Source: JAAYCI01 sp031551695
Lineage (GTDB): Bacteria > Bacillota > Clostridia > Oscillospirales > Ruminococcaceae
NCBI GenBank assembly: GCA_031551695.1
Contig: JAVBNG010000001.1
Location: forward strand, 62,001-126,000
Length of the DNA: 64,000 bases
Direction: 5' to 3'
Part shown: piece by piece, positions 53,887 to 63,745 of the stretch
Layout of the letters: every line of letters starts with the position of its first letter
Position numbering within the stretch: the first letter of the stretch is position 1
Made by a program: the position numbers and the translations under genes
Notes under the pieces: generated by a model
Databases searched by the model: none
What the model saw: only the letters and a program-made list of their open reading frames with translations
What the model was told of the DNA's origin: nothing

Positions 53887-54099
53887 ATGAAGGTGAAACG
53901 GTACGCTGTAATCCTATGTGTAATTTCATTGGGTTTTGCTTTGGCGCTTGGGGCAACGGGCTTTTTCCTGCTGGGCGGCTATGAAGCCGGGACGCCAAAT
54001 CATACACTGGCATTTCTTTTCCGCTTCTTCTTCATAACGACGCCTGTGATGGGCCTGTTGACACTGATCACCGTCATTCGTATCAAGGTGAGGGATTAG
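53887..54099 (+). CDS. small two-helix membrane protein
   Basis: 70 aa (78 if ATG 53863 is used; GCGGGGG before 53887 favours the shorter form). Two hydrophobic helices, ~7-29 (VILCVISLGFALALGATGFF) and ~39-62 (LFRFFFITTPVMGLLTLITV), then positively charged VIRIKVRD. 56 bp after the AICAR transformylase. No function recognised; hydrophobicity and a ribosome site support reality. Confidence 0.55.
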   Translation: MKVKRYAVILCVISLGFALALGATGFFLLGGYEAGTPNHTLAFLFRFFFITTPVMGLLTLITVIRIKVRD

Positions 54100-54151
54100 C
54101 GCGGCACCAGCAAACCGCGCAACACCCTTGCACCTAAGCAGCACAACAAAG

Positions 54152-54177
54152 CGCCGCCGGTCTCCCGGCGGCGTTTT
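54152..54177 (+). terminator. terminator
   Basis: CGCCGCCGG, loop TCTC, CCGGCGGCG, then TTTT; between the small membrane gene and the convergent kinase gene. Confidence 0.85.
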
Positions 54178-54202
54178 CTGTGTTTTTGCGGGCATTCCGC
54201 TG

Positions 54203-56041
54203 TCAGCCGGCCTTTTGTCGCCCTTCTGCCAGCGCGGCAAAAATGGCATCGCGAATCTTATCCTCTTCAAACGGCTTTTTCACATGGTAATCCATGCCGC
54301 TGGCAAAGGCCTTGTCCACGTCTTCCTTAAACACATTGGCCGTCATGGCGATGATGGGCACGTCCGCCGCACCCGGCGTGCCGGAAGCACGGATGGTTCT
54401 TGTCGCCGTATAGCCGTCCATTTCCGGCATTTGAATATCCATGAAGACCAGGGCGTACCGGCTGGGTGCCGCAAGGTATTTCTCCACGCCCTCCCGGCCG
54501 TTGCCGGCCGTGTCCACCACGGCGCCGTAATTGTTCAGCATATCGATGGCAATCAATTGGTTGATCTCCGAGTCCTCCACCAGCAGCACAGTTTTGCCGG
54601 AAAGGTCCGGCATCTTGCCGTCCACGGCGTGCACGCGGGGCACGTCGGCCGGGGCGGCGGCCCGCAGCCAGGTGTTGAAAATAAACTCGCTGCCTTGGCC
54701 GGGCGCGCTTTCCAGCAGGATATCACCACCCATCAGTTCGACCAGCTGTTTTGAGATGGCAAGCCCGAGGCCGGTGCCGCCGTATTTGCGCGTGGTGCTC
54801 ACATCGCCCTGCACAAACGGGCGGAACAGCCGCTTTTGGCTTTCGCCGTCAATGCCGATGCCGTTGTCTTTCACGCGCCATTCAATGTTGCACAGGCCGC
54901 CCTTTTGCTCCAAAAGGCACACGCGCATGGAAATGGCGCCGCCCGCGGGCGTGAACTTCACCGCGTTGGACAGCAAGTTGATGGCCACTTGGCGCAGGTG
55001 GGTGGTGTCCATGTGAACGGCCTGTGGCAGGGCGTCTTCCACGTTTACGGCAAGGGTTTGGTTTTTCCCCTCGGCCTGCGTGCGGATGATGCCTGCGATG
55101 CTGTTTATTTCCTGGCGCAAATCGGCCGCAACCAGCTCCAGTTCCACCTTGCCGCTCTCTATTTTTGAAATGTCCAGCACGTTGTCTATCACCTGCCGCA
55201 AGTGCTGGCTGGAGGTCTCGATGCTGTCGAGATACCCCCGCACCTCCTCCATATCGCCGCTTTTGCGGGCCATGGCGCCAAGGCCGATGATGGCGTTCAT
55301 GGGCGTGCGCATCTCATGGCTCATGCTGGAGAGGAATGTGCTTTTTGCCATGCTGGCCTGCTCGGCCTGGCGCGCTTTTTGGCGGTACATGCTTAGCGAC
55401 CAAAAGCAGGTGAGCAGCACCACCATCAGCGCCGCCACCAGCACGCCGGTGAGGATATAGGTGTTGTTGCGCTCGGTTTTGATGTATTCGTCCTGCATGT
55501 CTACCCCGGCAACGATGTTGCTTGCGGTACCGTCTTGGTAAAACAGTGGCATCCATGCCGTCAGCAGGCCGTCCCAGCCGTCGGAATAACTGCCGAGGTC
55601 CACCACCTGGGCCTTGCCGGTGGCAAGGGCGGCGTCCAGCCATTCTTCGCGCTCCTGCAGTTCGCTGGTCAAACCGTCCATTTCGGCCGGGTCTGTTACA
55701 TTGTCCACAATAAACTGCATTTTCCCAGTTTCTTCGTCCAGCCGCATGTAATAGGTGAACACGATGCCCGCGTCCCGGGTAAAAGTGTCCAGCTTTGCTT
55801 TGACGGCGGCGTATTCCGGCTTTTCCATGTCCTTCGCCTGCAGAAATTCATCCAGTTCCTCCGCCGTTACCAGCAGGGCGGCGGCCTCGCTCAGGGCAAG
55901 CATCCGTTCCTCTGTGCCGCGTTCAATCATATTCGCGGAAGACACCATCACCCGGCTTACCAGCGCGGCCACTATTAAAACGACCACCGCCGATGCGAAA
56001 AACGGCAGCATGATCATGTTGTTTTTCAAAAAATGTTTCAT
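54203..56041 (-). CDS. membrane hybrid histidine kinase with single REC
   Basis: 612 aa. TM1 ~10-32, outer sensor ~33-190 (TEERMLALSEAAALL, FTYYMRLDEETGKMQFIVD, LGSYSDGWDGLLTAWMPL; dCache/Cache-like), TM2 ~195-218, HisKA SSMSHEMRTPMNAIIG (His242), HATPase GTGLGLAISKQLVELMGG, REC LVFMDIQMPEMDGYTATR (Asp535). No HAMP or Hpt. I prefer ATG 56041 (GGGGAG 7 nt upstream) over ATG 56047. Orphan; target unknown. Confidence 0.93.
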   Translation of the reverse strand: MKHFLKNNMIMLPFFASAVVVLIVAALVSRVMVSSANMIERGTEERMLALSEAAALLVTAEELDEFLQAKDMEKPEYAAVKAKLDTFTRDAGIVFTYYMRLDEETGKMQFIVDNVTDPAEMDGLTSELQEREEWLDAALATGKAQVVDLGSYSDGWDGLLTAWMPLFYQDGTASNIVAGVDMQDEYIKTERNNTYILTGVLVAALMVVLLTCFWSLSMYRQKARQAEQASMAKSTFLSSMSHEMRTPMNAIIGLGAMARKSGDMEEVRGYLDSIETSSQHLRQVIDNVLDISKIESGKVELELVAADLRQEINSIAGIIRTQAEGKNQTLAVNVEDALPQAVHMDTTHLRQVAINLLSNAVKFTPAGGAISMRVCLLEQKGGLCNIEWRVKDNGIGIDGESQKRLFRPFVQGDVSTTRKYGGTGLGLAISKQLVELMGGDILLESAPGQGSEFIFNTWLRAAAPADVPRVHAVDGKMPDLSGKTVLLVEDSEINQLIAIDMLNNYGAVVDTAGNGREGVEKYLAAPSRYALVFMDIQMPEMDGYTATRTIRASGTPGAADVPIIAMTANVFKEDVDKAFASGMDYHVKKPFEEDKIRDAIFAALAEGRQKAG

Positions 56042-56255
56042 CGGCATGCTCCCCGGGCCTTTGTAGATGCATTTGACGCGCCAATAACAAGTTTAGAATA
56101 CATTTGCGGTTCTGTCAATTTGTTATGCCAAAAAAAACCGCGAAAAAATGTGAAAATTTGCATAAAAAGCACGGTATAAAAAACCGCCCGACGCAAAGAG
56201 CCTCGGACAGTTCCAATATTGGCGAACAGCGTGTGTGAAAAGTGCATGCCGCATG

Positions 56256-56843
56256 CTAAACTTCCAGCGCCACATTTTCGCTGCCGGGGTCGTCTTTGCG
56301 CCGGTCGGTACCGGTGCGGCGGCGGTCAAACTTCACGGGGACGTTGCGCTGCCGCCGGTCGCCCTTGCGCTGGTCCGGCTGGCCTGCCAGGTAATTTTCT
56401 TCCCGTCGGTCCAGGCCGTCGCGGCGGTCCGGGTTTTTGCGGCGGTTCACCTTGCGGTGTTCGGGAAAGTGCAGCAGGCTAACGTTTTTGCGGCGGTCCT
56501 CGCCGCTGCGGCGGTCCTCTGTGCGCCGGTCAGACTTGTCGCGCTTTTTCGGAAGTTCGCTCAGGTCGTGAGGCAAATCGCCGCCACAGTGCGGGCATAC
56601 ATAGCAGGGTTCTTCCGGGCGGTTGTTCGCGGGGCCTGCCGTGTGTGCATCTGTTTGCGCACCACCGGCCGGGCCGTCGCCGTACAGTTTCATCTTGCCC
56701 CAGAACACTTCGCCAACGGCTTCCTTGCAATAGGGGCAGCACAAATCGTAGGCGATATCAGTATTGCCCACGCTTTTCACATTGCGGTGCAGCAAGAAAC
56801 GCTTGTCATATTCTTTTGCGCAAAACGGGCATTGGATATCCAT
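56256..56843 (-). CDS. zinc-ribbon protein with Arg-rich DRR repeats
   Basis: 195 aa. N-terminal CPFCAKEY and CCPYCKEAVG pairs plus a later CYVCPHCGGDL, so up to two Zn ribbons. The second half is built from repeats of the form RRxxxDRR: SDRRTEDRRSGEDRRKN, NRRKNPDRRDGLDRREEN, KGDRRQRN, FDRRRTGTDRRKD. Very basic and probably disordered, possibly binding nucleic acid or a cyclic nucleotide (RxxxR and D/NxSxxG type motifs are not complete). ATG 56843 preferred over GTG 56852. No homologue recognised. Gaps 56042-56255 and 56844-57116 hold no gene; both are AT-rich. Confidence 0.75.
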   Translation of the reverse strand: MDIQCPFCAKEYDKRFLLHRNVKSVGNTDIAYDLCCPYCKEAVGEVFWGKMKLYGDGPAGGAQTDAHTAGPANNRPEEPCYVCPHCGGDLPHDLSELPKKRDKSDRRTEDRRSGEDRRKNVSLLHFPEHRKVNRRKNPDRRDGLDRREENYLAGQPDQRKGDRRQRNVPVKFDRRRTGTDRRKDDPGSENVALEV

Positions 56844-57116
56844 AATCGGCACCTTATCGCGGCTTTTTTGCCACGGTGGCTAAATATACGCTTCTATATA
56901 TAAAGTATACGTCAATTCCCGTCAAAATTTTATAGGCAGTTTACCCAAAAATATCGGCGAGAAAACTGACATAAATATAACATATATGTCACCGTGGCCA
57001 ACCGCCGGTACGGCGAAAAAAATTCTCAATATTTGGCATGCCGCGCATCTTTCTGCCGGTGTGATTTCATACAAAAGAAAATAATATTCAAAAATATGAA
57101 TATAGAGAAATTTGCA

Positions 57117-57722
57117 TCAAAATTGTGAACTGGAATTAGGCTGCATGGGCTGCTCGTGGTATGGGTTGGGGCAGTTGATTTGAATGAACCGCACCACGCG
57201 GTTTGTGCGGTTCAGCCAGTTGTGGCCGCCGGAGGAATGCAGCTGCACGCTGTCGCCGGGGTACAGGGTATATTCCCCATTGTTCATATAGAGGGTAAGC
57301 ACGCCCTCCAGCACGTACAAAAATTCCTCGCCGGCGTGGCTGTACATGTTTGCGGGCACGGCTTCCCCCGAAGCGCTCGGCATCAGCTGGTACATCCGCG
57401 GCAGATATTGGAACGCCATCACGTCTTTGCTGGCAACACTTTCCAAAATGCCTGGGCCAATTTGAGCGTACTGTTGTTCAAAACCGTGCACCACGGGGTC
57501 CTGCGGGGCGCGCGCTACGCGGGTGAAAAAGCTGGCAATCTCCACGTCCAGCGCGTCAGCCACTTTGTACAGCGCGTCCACGCTGGTGGCGGAGAGGCCG
57601 CGCTCCAGCTGGCTTAAAAAACCGGTGGAAAGGCCCGTCAGTTCACCCAGCTGTTTCAGGGTCAATTCCTTTTTCACGCGCAGGTATTTTACGCGCGCGC
57701 CAATGGCAAAGTTGCGGTCCAC
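57117..57722 (-). CDS. XRE-family regulator with C-terminal cupin domain
   Basis: 201 aa. HTH_3 at 10-65 (VKYLRVKKELTLKQLGELTG, LSTGFLSQLERGLS) and cupin_2 at ~125-195 (YSHAGEEFLYVLEGVLTLYM, YPGDSVQLHSSGGHNWLN). Start is GTG 57722 with GGAGGAA 5 nt upstream. Divergent from tdh-kbl, so the probable regulator of threonine degradation; the cupin may bind a small carboxylate or amino acid. Confidence 0.92.
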   Translation of the reverse strand: MDRNFAIGARVKYLRVKKELTLKQLGELTGLSTGFLSQLERGLSATSVDALYKVADALDVEIASFFTRVARAPQDPVVHGFEQQYAQIGPGILESVASKDVMAFQYLPRMYQLMPSASGEAVPANMYSHAGEEFLYVLEGVLTLYMNNGEYTLYPGDSVQLHSSGGHNWLNRTNRVVRFIQINCPNPYHEQPMQPNSSSQF

Positions 57723-57794
57723 GTCAGTTCCTCCGTTCGCTTTTTTCTCATTCTATAAAAGCGGGCGGGGCTTTGTCAATCATTTTTGCCCAAA

Positions 57795-57853
57795 TTATTC
57801 ATAATAATGAAATTATGTCCGTCATTGACAAACACTTTCTCCGGTGGTACTTT
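57795..57853 (+). promoter_or_regulatory. tdh promoter with upstream palindrome
   Basis: TTGACA (57825-57830), 17 bp, TACTTT (57848-57853). Just upstream ATTATT-CAT-AATAAT (57795-57809) is a perfect inverted repeat, a candidate site for the divergent XRE regulator. Confidence 0.7.
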
Positions 57854-57935
57854 AGTAAGCATGAGGAAGCGATTGCGGCGGCAGGGGTAGCGCCCCGGCG
57901 CGCGGCGCGGAACAAACGAGGGAAGAGGGAGACAA

Positions 57936-58982
57936 ATGAGCGACACAATGTTTGCGCTGGTGAAGGAAGCGCCCGGTAAGGGCCTTGCCATGAGGCGGGT
58001 GCCTGTGCCAAAGCTCACGGTGGGCGGCGTAAAGATCCGCGTGCACAAAACGGCCATCTGCGGCACGGACGTGCACATTTACAACTGGGACGAATGGAGC
58101 CAGCGCACCATTAAAACCCCCATGATCATTGGCCACGAGTTTGTGGGCGAAATTGTGGAGATGGACGAGAACGCCTCCGGCTACAAGGTGGGGGACATCG
58201 TGAGTGGCGAGGGGCACGTGGTGTGCAAAACCTGCCGCAACTGCATGGCGGGGCGCCGCCACCTGTGCAAAAACACCGTGGGCGTGGGCGTGAACCGCGA
58301 CGGCGCCTTCGCCGAATACCTCGTCATCCCCTATGAAAACGTGGTAAAGCTGGCGGGTGGCATCAGCGAGGATGAGGCCGCCTGCTTCGACCCCCTTGGC
58401 AACGCTGTGCACACGGCCCTTAAGTTTGATTTGCCCGGCGAAGACGTTCTCATCACCGGGGCCGGGCCCATCGGCATCATGGCTGCGGCCATCGTGCGCC
58501 ACTGCGGCGCCAAGCACGTGGTGCTGTCCGACGTGAACGACTACCGGCTGGACCTTGCGAAAAAGGTGGCGCCGGATGTGTATACCCTGAACGTTTCCCG
58601 CGACCCGCTGGAAAAAGCCATGAAGGACCTTGGCATGCGCGAAGGGTTTGACGTGGGCCTTGAGATGAGCGGCAGCCAGGCCGCCTTTTCCTCCATGGTG
58701 GACAATATGAACTCCGGCGGCAAAATTGCCATTTTGGGCCTGCACAGCGGCAAAACCGTCATCAACTGGGACAAGGTCGTGTTCAACAGCCTGACCCTGC
58801 AGGGCATTTATGGCCGCGAAATGTTCGAAACATGGTATAAAATGATGTCCATGCTGCAAACGGGCCTCGACATCAAGGGCATTATTACCCACCGCTTTCC
58901 GGCGCAGGAATTTGAAAAAGGCTTTGAAGCAATGAACAGCGGCCAGTCCGGCAAGGTGATTCTGGACTGGACGGGCATGTGA
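57936..58982 (+). CDS. tdh: L-threonine 3-dehydrogenase
   Basis: 348 aa zinc MDR enzyme. AICGTDVHIYNWDEWSQ (Cys42, Asp/His site), IIGHEFVGEI (His67, Glu68), four structural-zinc Cys in CKTCRNCMAGRRHLC, and NAD motif ITGAGPIGIMAA. Motifs are specific for Tdh rather than generic ADH, and the neighbour kbl confirms it. Oxidises threonine to 2-amino-3-oxobutyrate. GAGGGAG before ATG 57936. Confidence 0.96.
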   Translation: MSDTMFALVKEAPGKGLAMRRVPVPKLTVGGVKIRVHKTAICGTDVHIYNWDEWSQRTIKTPMIIGHEFVGEIVEMDENASGYKVGDIVSGEGHVVCKTCRNCMAGRRHLCKNTVGVGVNRDGAFAEYLVIPYENVVKLAGGISEDEAACFDPLGNAVHTALKFDLPGEDVLITGAGPIGIMAAAIVRHCGAKHVVLSDVNDYRLDLAKKVAPDVYTLNVSRDPLEKAMKDLGMREGFDVGLEMSGSQAAFSSMVDNMNSGGKIAILGLHSGKTVINWDKVVFNSLTLQGIYGREMFETWYKMMSMLQTGLDIKGIITHRFPAQEFEKGFEAMNSGQSGKVILDWTGM

Positions 58983-59127
58983 CCATGCGGGACGATGTCG
59001 CGGCCCAAAGACACAAAGTGTCTTTTGTGCCGATCGGGTGCGGTGTGCCGGTTTGCGTCTTCGCTGCCCGCGGTTTTTAACTTTTTTGACTGTATGCGTA
59101 TGGATTTTTCATAAAGGAGCGGACTAT

Positions 59128-60315
<1,188 letters not shown>

Positions 60316-60342
60316 CCGATAGCAGTTGGAAGCAAGCAAAAT

Positions 60343-60376
60343 AACAGCCGCCCATCCTATAAAGATGGGCGGCTGT
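60343..60376. terminator. hairpin between kbl and the MBL-fold gene
   Basis: Perfect 13-bp stem ACAGCCGCCCATC / GATGGGCGGCTGT, loop CTATAAAG-like 8 nt, overlapping the end of the convergent gene. The T-run is missing on the plus strand, TATTTTG follows on the minus strand. Confidence 0.7.
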
Positions 60377-61079
60377 CGTCTATCCACGCCATGTGCGCGG
60401 GAATTTGCAAAGGCCCCAGTTCCGGCGGAAAACGCAGCGCCACGTCCGGCACAAAGCGGTGGTAGCCGTGGGTGTCGTCCTCGGGCAGGGGCATGTGGTA
60501 CAAAAAGGTGCGCTTTGGGTAGAGCGCGCGCAAAAAGGCGCGGCCGCTGTCGCCGGAGAGCTGGTAAACGTTCACGAAGGCCGCGTCCGGCCGGGGTGCA
60601 AATTGCCGGAAGGCCGCGGCGTCCTCCGGGCGCAGCAGCGCGTCCCCCGCCACAAAAAAGCACTCGTCGCCACAGTGGACGAACAGGGAACGGTGCGGCT
60701 CGCCGCGGTAGGCTTTGCCGTCGTGCACGGTGTCTGCCGCCAACACGGTGAAACCGGGGAATTCCGCACGGGTGACACCCGGCGCCACCGCCGAAAGGGC
60801 GAGGCCGTCGGCGGCAAGGCCCGGTCCCCACACGGGCACGGTAAGCCGCGCCGCAAACGCACTTGCCGTGTTGGCGTCATAATGGTCCGCATGCAGGTGG
60901 GTGTATACCAGGCCGTCCAAACGGGCAAAAATGCCCGCACCTGCCGCCATGTCGGCGCGAAGGGGCGCGGGCATGGCGGAAAAAGCCCCTTTCTGGTGCA
61001 CGCCGTCCACCAAAAGCCCGTGGCCGCCGCGATAAAAATATAGGGCCGCGTTCACGGAATGAAAAATTTTGGTGCGGAT
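60357..61079 (-). CDS. MBL-fold metallo-hydrolase
   Basis: About 240 aa. Metal site YTHLHADHYDANTA (HxHxDH), VHDGKAYRGEPHRSLFV, FVAGDALLRPED, and YHMPLPEDDTHGYHRF. Zinc-dependent hydrolase, substrate unknown. Start is uncertain: GGGAGGTG at ~61093-61086 is ideally placed for ATC 61079, which gives a natural N-terminus IRTKIFHSVNAALYF. GTG 61088 is in frame but inside that Shine-Dalgarno, and the frame runs to 61175 without another site. The same peculiar layout is seen for minD. Confidence 0.8.
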   Translation of the reverse strand: MRTKIFHSVNAALYFYRGGHGLLVDGVHQKGAFSAMPAPLRADMAAGAGIFARLDGLVYTHLHADHYDANTASAFAARLTVPVWGPGLAADGLALSAVAPGVTRAEFPGFTVLAADTVHDGKAYRGEPHRSLFVHCGDECFFVAGDALLRPEDAAAFRQFAPRPDAAFVNVYQLSGDSGRAFLRALYPKRTFLYHMPLPEDDTHGYHRFVPDVALRFPPELGPLQIPAHMAWIDDSRPSL

Positions 61080-61175
61080 GCAAAACACCTCCCAGCACCA
61101 CGCTTGCGCCCCTATCCCTGAACCGCATATAACTGTCCCGGCCAGCGTGTGACAGAATATCGGGCCTGTCCTCAA

Positions 61176-61606
61176 AAATACCGCGCCTGGATAATAAGGT
61201 CATTGACCTCTTTTTTATGTCCTCGTTCTGCTCTGGCGGTGTTTTCAAAATCGGTTGCAAATTGCCTAGCTGAGTTGTATATATTTCGACACAACGGTAT
61301 CACCGGCGACCTTCGACACGTCGATGTTATAAGGCTCGAAAAGCAACAAATCTTGAACATGAGGCGCTTTCTGCAAAAGAAAACACCGCCCAAAACCTAA
61401 GTTTTCTGACGGTGTATCGTGGAGCGGATAATCTTACAGCAACCACACCACATTAAGCGAATTAACGATTATTTTAGGCATCAACCAACAATATTAACCC
61501 TAAATCAACCGCACATTTACACCCCAAATGCCACTTTGGGAGAGATTTGCCGCAAGCCAACAGCTTGCGGCTTTCCTATTTTATCACATCACATCTGGAG
61601 GGTCAA
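61176..61606. other. AT-richer intergenic stretch at the edge of an acquired segment
   Basis: No gene recognised. Base composition falls compared with the preceding 60 kb. Near the end GCCGCAAGC-CAACA-GCTTGCGGC (61549-61571) followed by TTTCCTATTTT is a terminator-like hairpin directly before the next start. No tRNA or clear attachment repeat was seen. Confidence 0.5.
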
Positions 61607-61966
61607 ATGAAAAACATATTTCACCCCGCCGCTTTTCTACCGAATGGCGAAATTGACCGCCAGCGCGTAGACCGGGCAGCGCATAAGGTAATTGCCCCGC
61701 TTGTGGATGGTATACACGCCAACAAGCACCTACCGCCCCCGGCACTGGGCTGGCTGTGTAGCACCGTCACCGCCCTGTACAACATGGGGCAAGCCGCCGA
61801 GTTTTCGGACGCACTGAAACTGCTGTACGCCCTTGTAGGGCTGGCCGCCCTGCCCGATATGGAACCCTTTTTGTGCCACCCAGCCGCTGCCAACTATTTC
61901 ATGCTTTCCTGTTTGGCCGTGGTTGAGCGCATGACCGAAGGGGCTGGCGCTGTTGCCGTGGATTGA
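61607..61966 (+). CDS. hypothetical protein of an acquired element
   Basis: 119 aa. MKNIFHPAAFLPNGEIDRQR, then helical text rich in Ala and Leu (LGWLCSTVTALYNMGQAAEF). Start ATG 61607 with GGAGGG; overlaps the next gene by 14 bp. Overlap and order suggest it works with the Toprim protein that follows. I do not recognise the family. Confidence 0.65.
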   Translation: MKNIFHPAAFLPNGEIDRQRVDRAAHKVIAPLVDGIHANKHLPPPALGWLCSTVTALYNMGQAAEFSDALKLLYALVGLAALPDMEPFLCHPAAANYFMLSCLAVVERMTEGAGAVAVD

Positions 61967-62912
61967 ACCCCAGCAGTTTGCACAGGCGAAAAGCATTGAC
62001 CTGTATTCCTATCTAGCCGCAGCCGAACCGGGCAACATCAAACGGTGTGGGCAGGACGAATATTGCTTGAAAGACCACGATAGCCTAAAAGTGAGCGTCA
62101 GCACCGGCAAATGGAACTGGCACTCGCGGGGCTTTGGCGGCACCACGGCGGTACAGTACCTCATCACCGTGCGCGGCTACCCTTTGCCCGAAGCGGCGCA
62201 GATGGCATTGGACAGCAAGGCCGCACCATATTCCCCGCTTACGGAGCCACCCCCAACCCAGTCTTTTGCCTTGCCGGAACGCAACGGCGATGACGGCCAA
62301 GTGATAGGCTACCTTTGCGCCCAGCGCGGTTTGCGCCGTGAAGTGGTGGAACATTGCCGTGCCCTCGGCACCCTTTACGAAAGTGCCCGTTATCATAGCT
62401 GCGTGTTTGTGGGCCATGACGAGCATGGAACGCCTCGCCACGCCGCCATACGAGCCACAAGGGGCGATTTCAAGCAAGATGCCGAAGGGAGCGACAAGCG
62501 GTATACATTTGCATTTCAGGCGCAAAATGCGGCCTGTATGGTGCTGTGCGTGTACGAAGCCGCCATAGATGCGCTATCAGGAGCCAGTTTGCTTTTAATG
62601 AATGGTCAGTCGTGGCAGGATAGGCACTACTTGTCATTGGCGGGCGTTTCGCCCCTGCCTATTATCCAATACCTGACCACCCACCCCCAAATAGATACGG
62701 TGGTGCTGTGCCTGGACGCTGACGAGCCTGGGCAACTTGCCGCCGAGCGGATAGAAAGCCTTTTACGTGTGTCAAGGCCCTCTCTGGATATTCGATACGA
62801 ACCACCCAAAATTGGCAATGACTATAACAAATATATCCGTTTGCGCATAGCGAATGACAGGATGCGAAAAAAGTCAAGGGGCTGGGGAAAAGGAGGCTAT
62901 GACTATCGATGA
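61953..62912 (+). CDS. DUF3991/Toprim domain protein (mobile-element primase-like)
   Basis: 319 aa. N-terminal DUF3991-like part: YSYLAAAEPGNIKRCGQDEY, WNWHSRGFGGTTAVQYL. C-terminal Toprim: CVYEAAIDALSG (acidic Glu) and VVLCLDADEPGQLAAERI (DxD). Such proteins are carried by Tn916/ICE-like and plasmid elements, where they act in element replication. Starts TTG 61953 inside the previous gene; ribosome site GGGG is weak. Family fairly sure, start less so. Confidence 0.82.
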   Translation: MPWIEPQQFAQAKSIDLYSYLAAAEPGNIKRCGQDEYCLKDHDSLKVSVSTGKWNWHSRGFGGTTAVQYLITVRGYPLPEAAQMALDSKAAPYSPLTEPPPTQSFALPERNGDDGQVIGYLCAQRGLRREVVEHCRALGTLYESARYHSCVFVGHDEHGTPRHAAIRATRGDFKQDAEGSDKRYTFAFQAQNAACMVLCVYEAAIDALSGASLLLMNGQSWQDRHYLSLAGVSPLPIIQYLTTHPQIDTVVLCLDADEPGQLAAERIESLLRVSRPSLDIRYEPPKIGNDYNKYIRLRIANDRMRKKSRGWGKGGYDYR

Positions 62913-63062
62913 TTTTTTGCCTCGTCACATAATGTTACAAGGCGAGAAGGTAAGCAGGTCAATATAGAAACTGGTTGTTGAAATTATTAAACATGATTAG
63001 TAAGATTTAGAATACGGGGAAAAGTAATTGATTTTCGTCGGGTTGCTATAAATTAAAGAGTA

Positions 63063-63707
63063 TTATTGGGGCTTGTCTTTTGATTTGGAGTGTTTTGTAG
63101 AAAAATCAACTAGCCAAAGAACAGAATCCTTTCCATCAGTTTTTTCAAGTTGCTTTTCAAAATAAACATATACTGAAATCAAGTAGACAATGATTACAAA
63201 AAGAAATATCGCCGCTAAGCTATCACTAGCAATAGTTGTTTTTGTTTGAAGAAATGAATAATATAGGCCTATGGGAGCAATCGAAATGATAATGCAACCC
63301 CATATCATTTTGCATGTAATGCTTGTGAACAATCTATGCTTTTCTGGCGCATCAGGCTGATATGTATTGATTTGTTCAAGAAAAGCAGTATAGTCATTAA
63401 TTTCTATCTCTGAAAGAAACATGTGGCCTAGTAATTGTAGACCGATGGCATATTTCAATTGCCATACACGATATCTAATTAAAACCGAGATAAATGTCAC
63501 AGTAATGAAAAAAAGTGCAAAGAAAACAACGTTGACAATTATCGTAGAGTAGCTTTTCACTAAACTTTTGTAGAAGCCAATAAAAAAACTGAGCAATGCA
63601 ATATAGAACACAACCGCTTGGTTTATATGCTCTGTTTGTTGGCGATGCTGTATATGAATTTCTTGATAAAGCTGTAATAAAAAAGATTCATATTTTTTGT
63701 CAACCAT
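63063..63707 (-). CDS. membrane protein, four predicted helices, unknown function
   Basis: 214 aa. Hydrophobic segments ~29-47 (AVVFYIALLSFFIGFY), ~55-76 (TIIVNVVFFALFFITVTFIS), ~134-152 and ~165-185, with a soluble middle. AT-rich with Lys/Ile/Tyr-rich codons unlike the rest of the window, so horizontally acquired. Start ATG 63707 has GAGGGG upstream. 39 bp after the upstream partial gene, same direction. The 62913-63062 gap is AT-rich with no feature seen. Confidence 0.75.
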   Translation of the reverse strand: MVDKKYESFLLQLYQEIHIQHRQQTEHINQAVVFYIALLSFFIGFYKSLVKSYSTIIVNVVFFALFFITVTFISVLIRYRVWQLKYAIGLQLLGHMFLSEIEINDYTAFLEQINTYQPDAPEKHRLFTSITCKMIWGCIIISIAPIGLYYSFLQTKTTIASDSLAAIFLFVIIVYLISVYVYFEKQLEKTDGKDSVLWLVDFSTKHSKSKDKPQ

Positions 63708-63745
63708 TTATATGGCCCCTCATGCTTTCGAGTTGCTTCATCTAC

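Noticed and set aside
61549..61571. attL or attR site
   Set aside because: The inverted repeat is followed by a T-rich tract and looks like a terminator; no direct repeat partner or tRNA end is visible.
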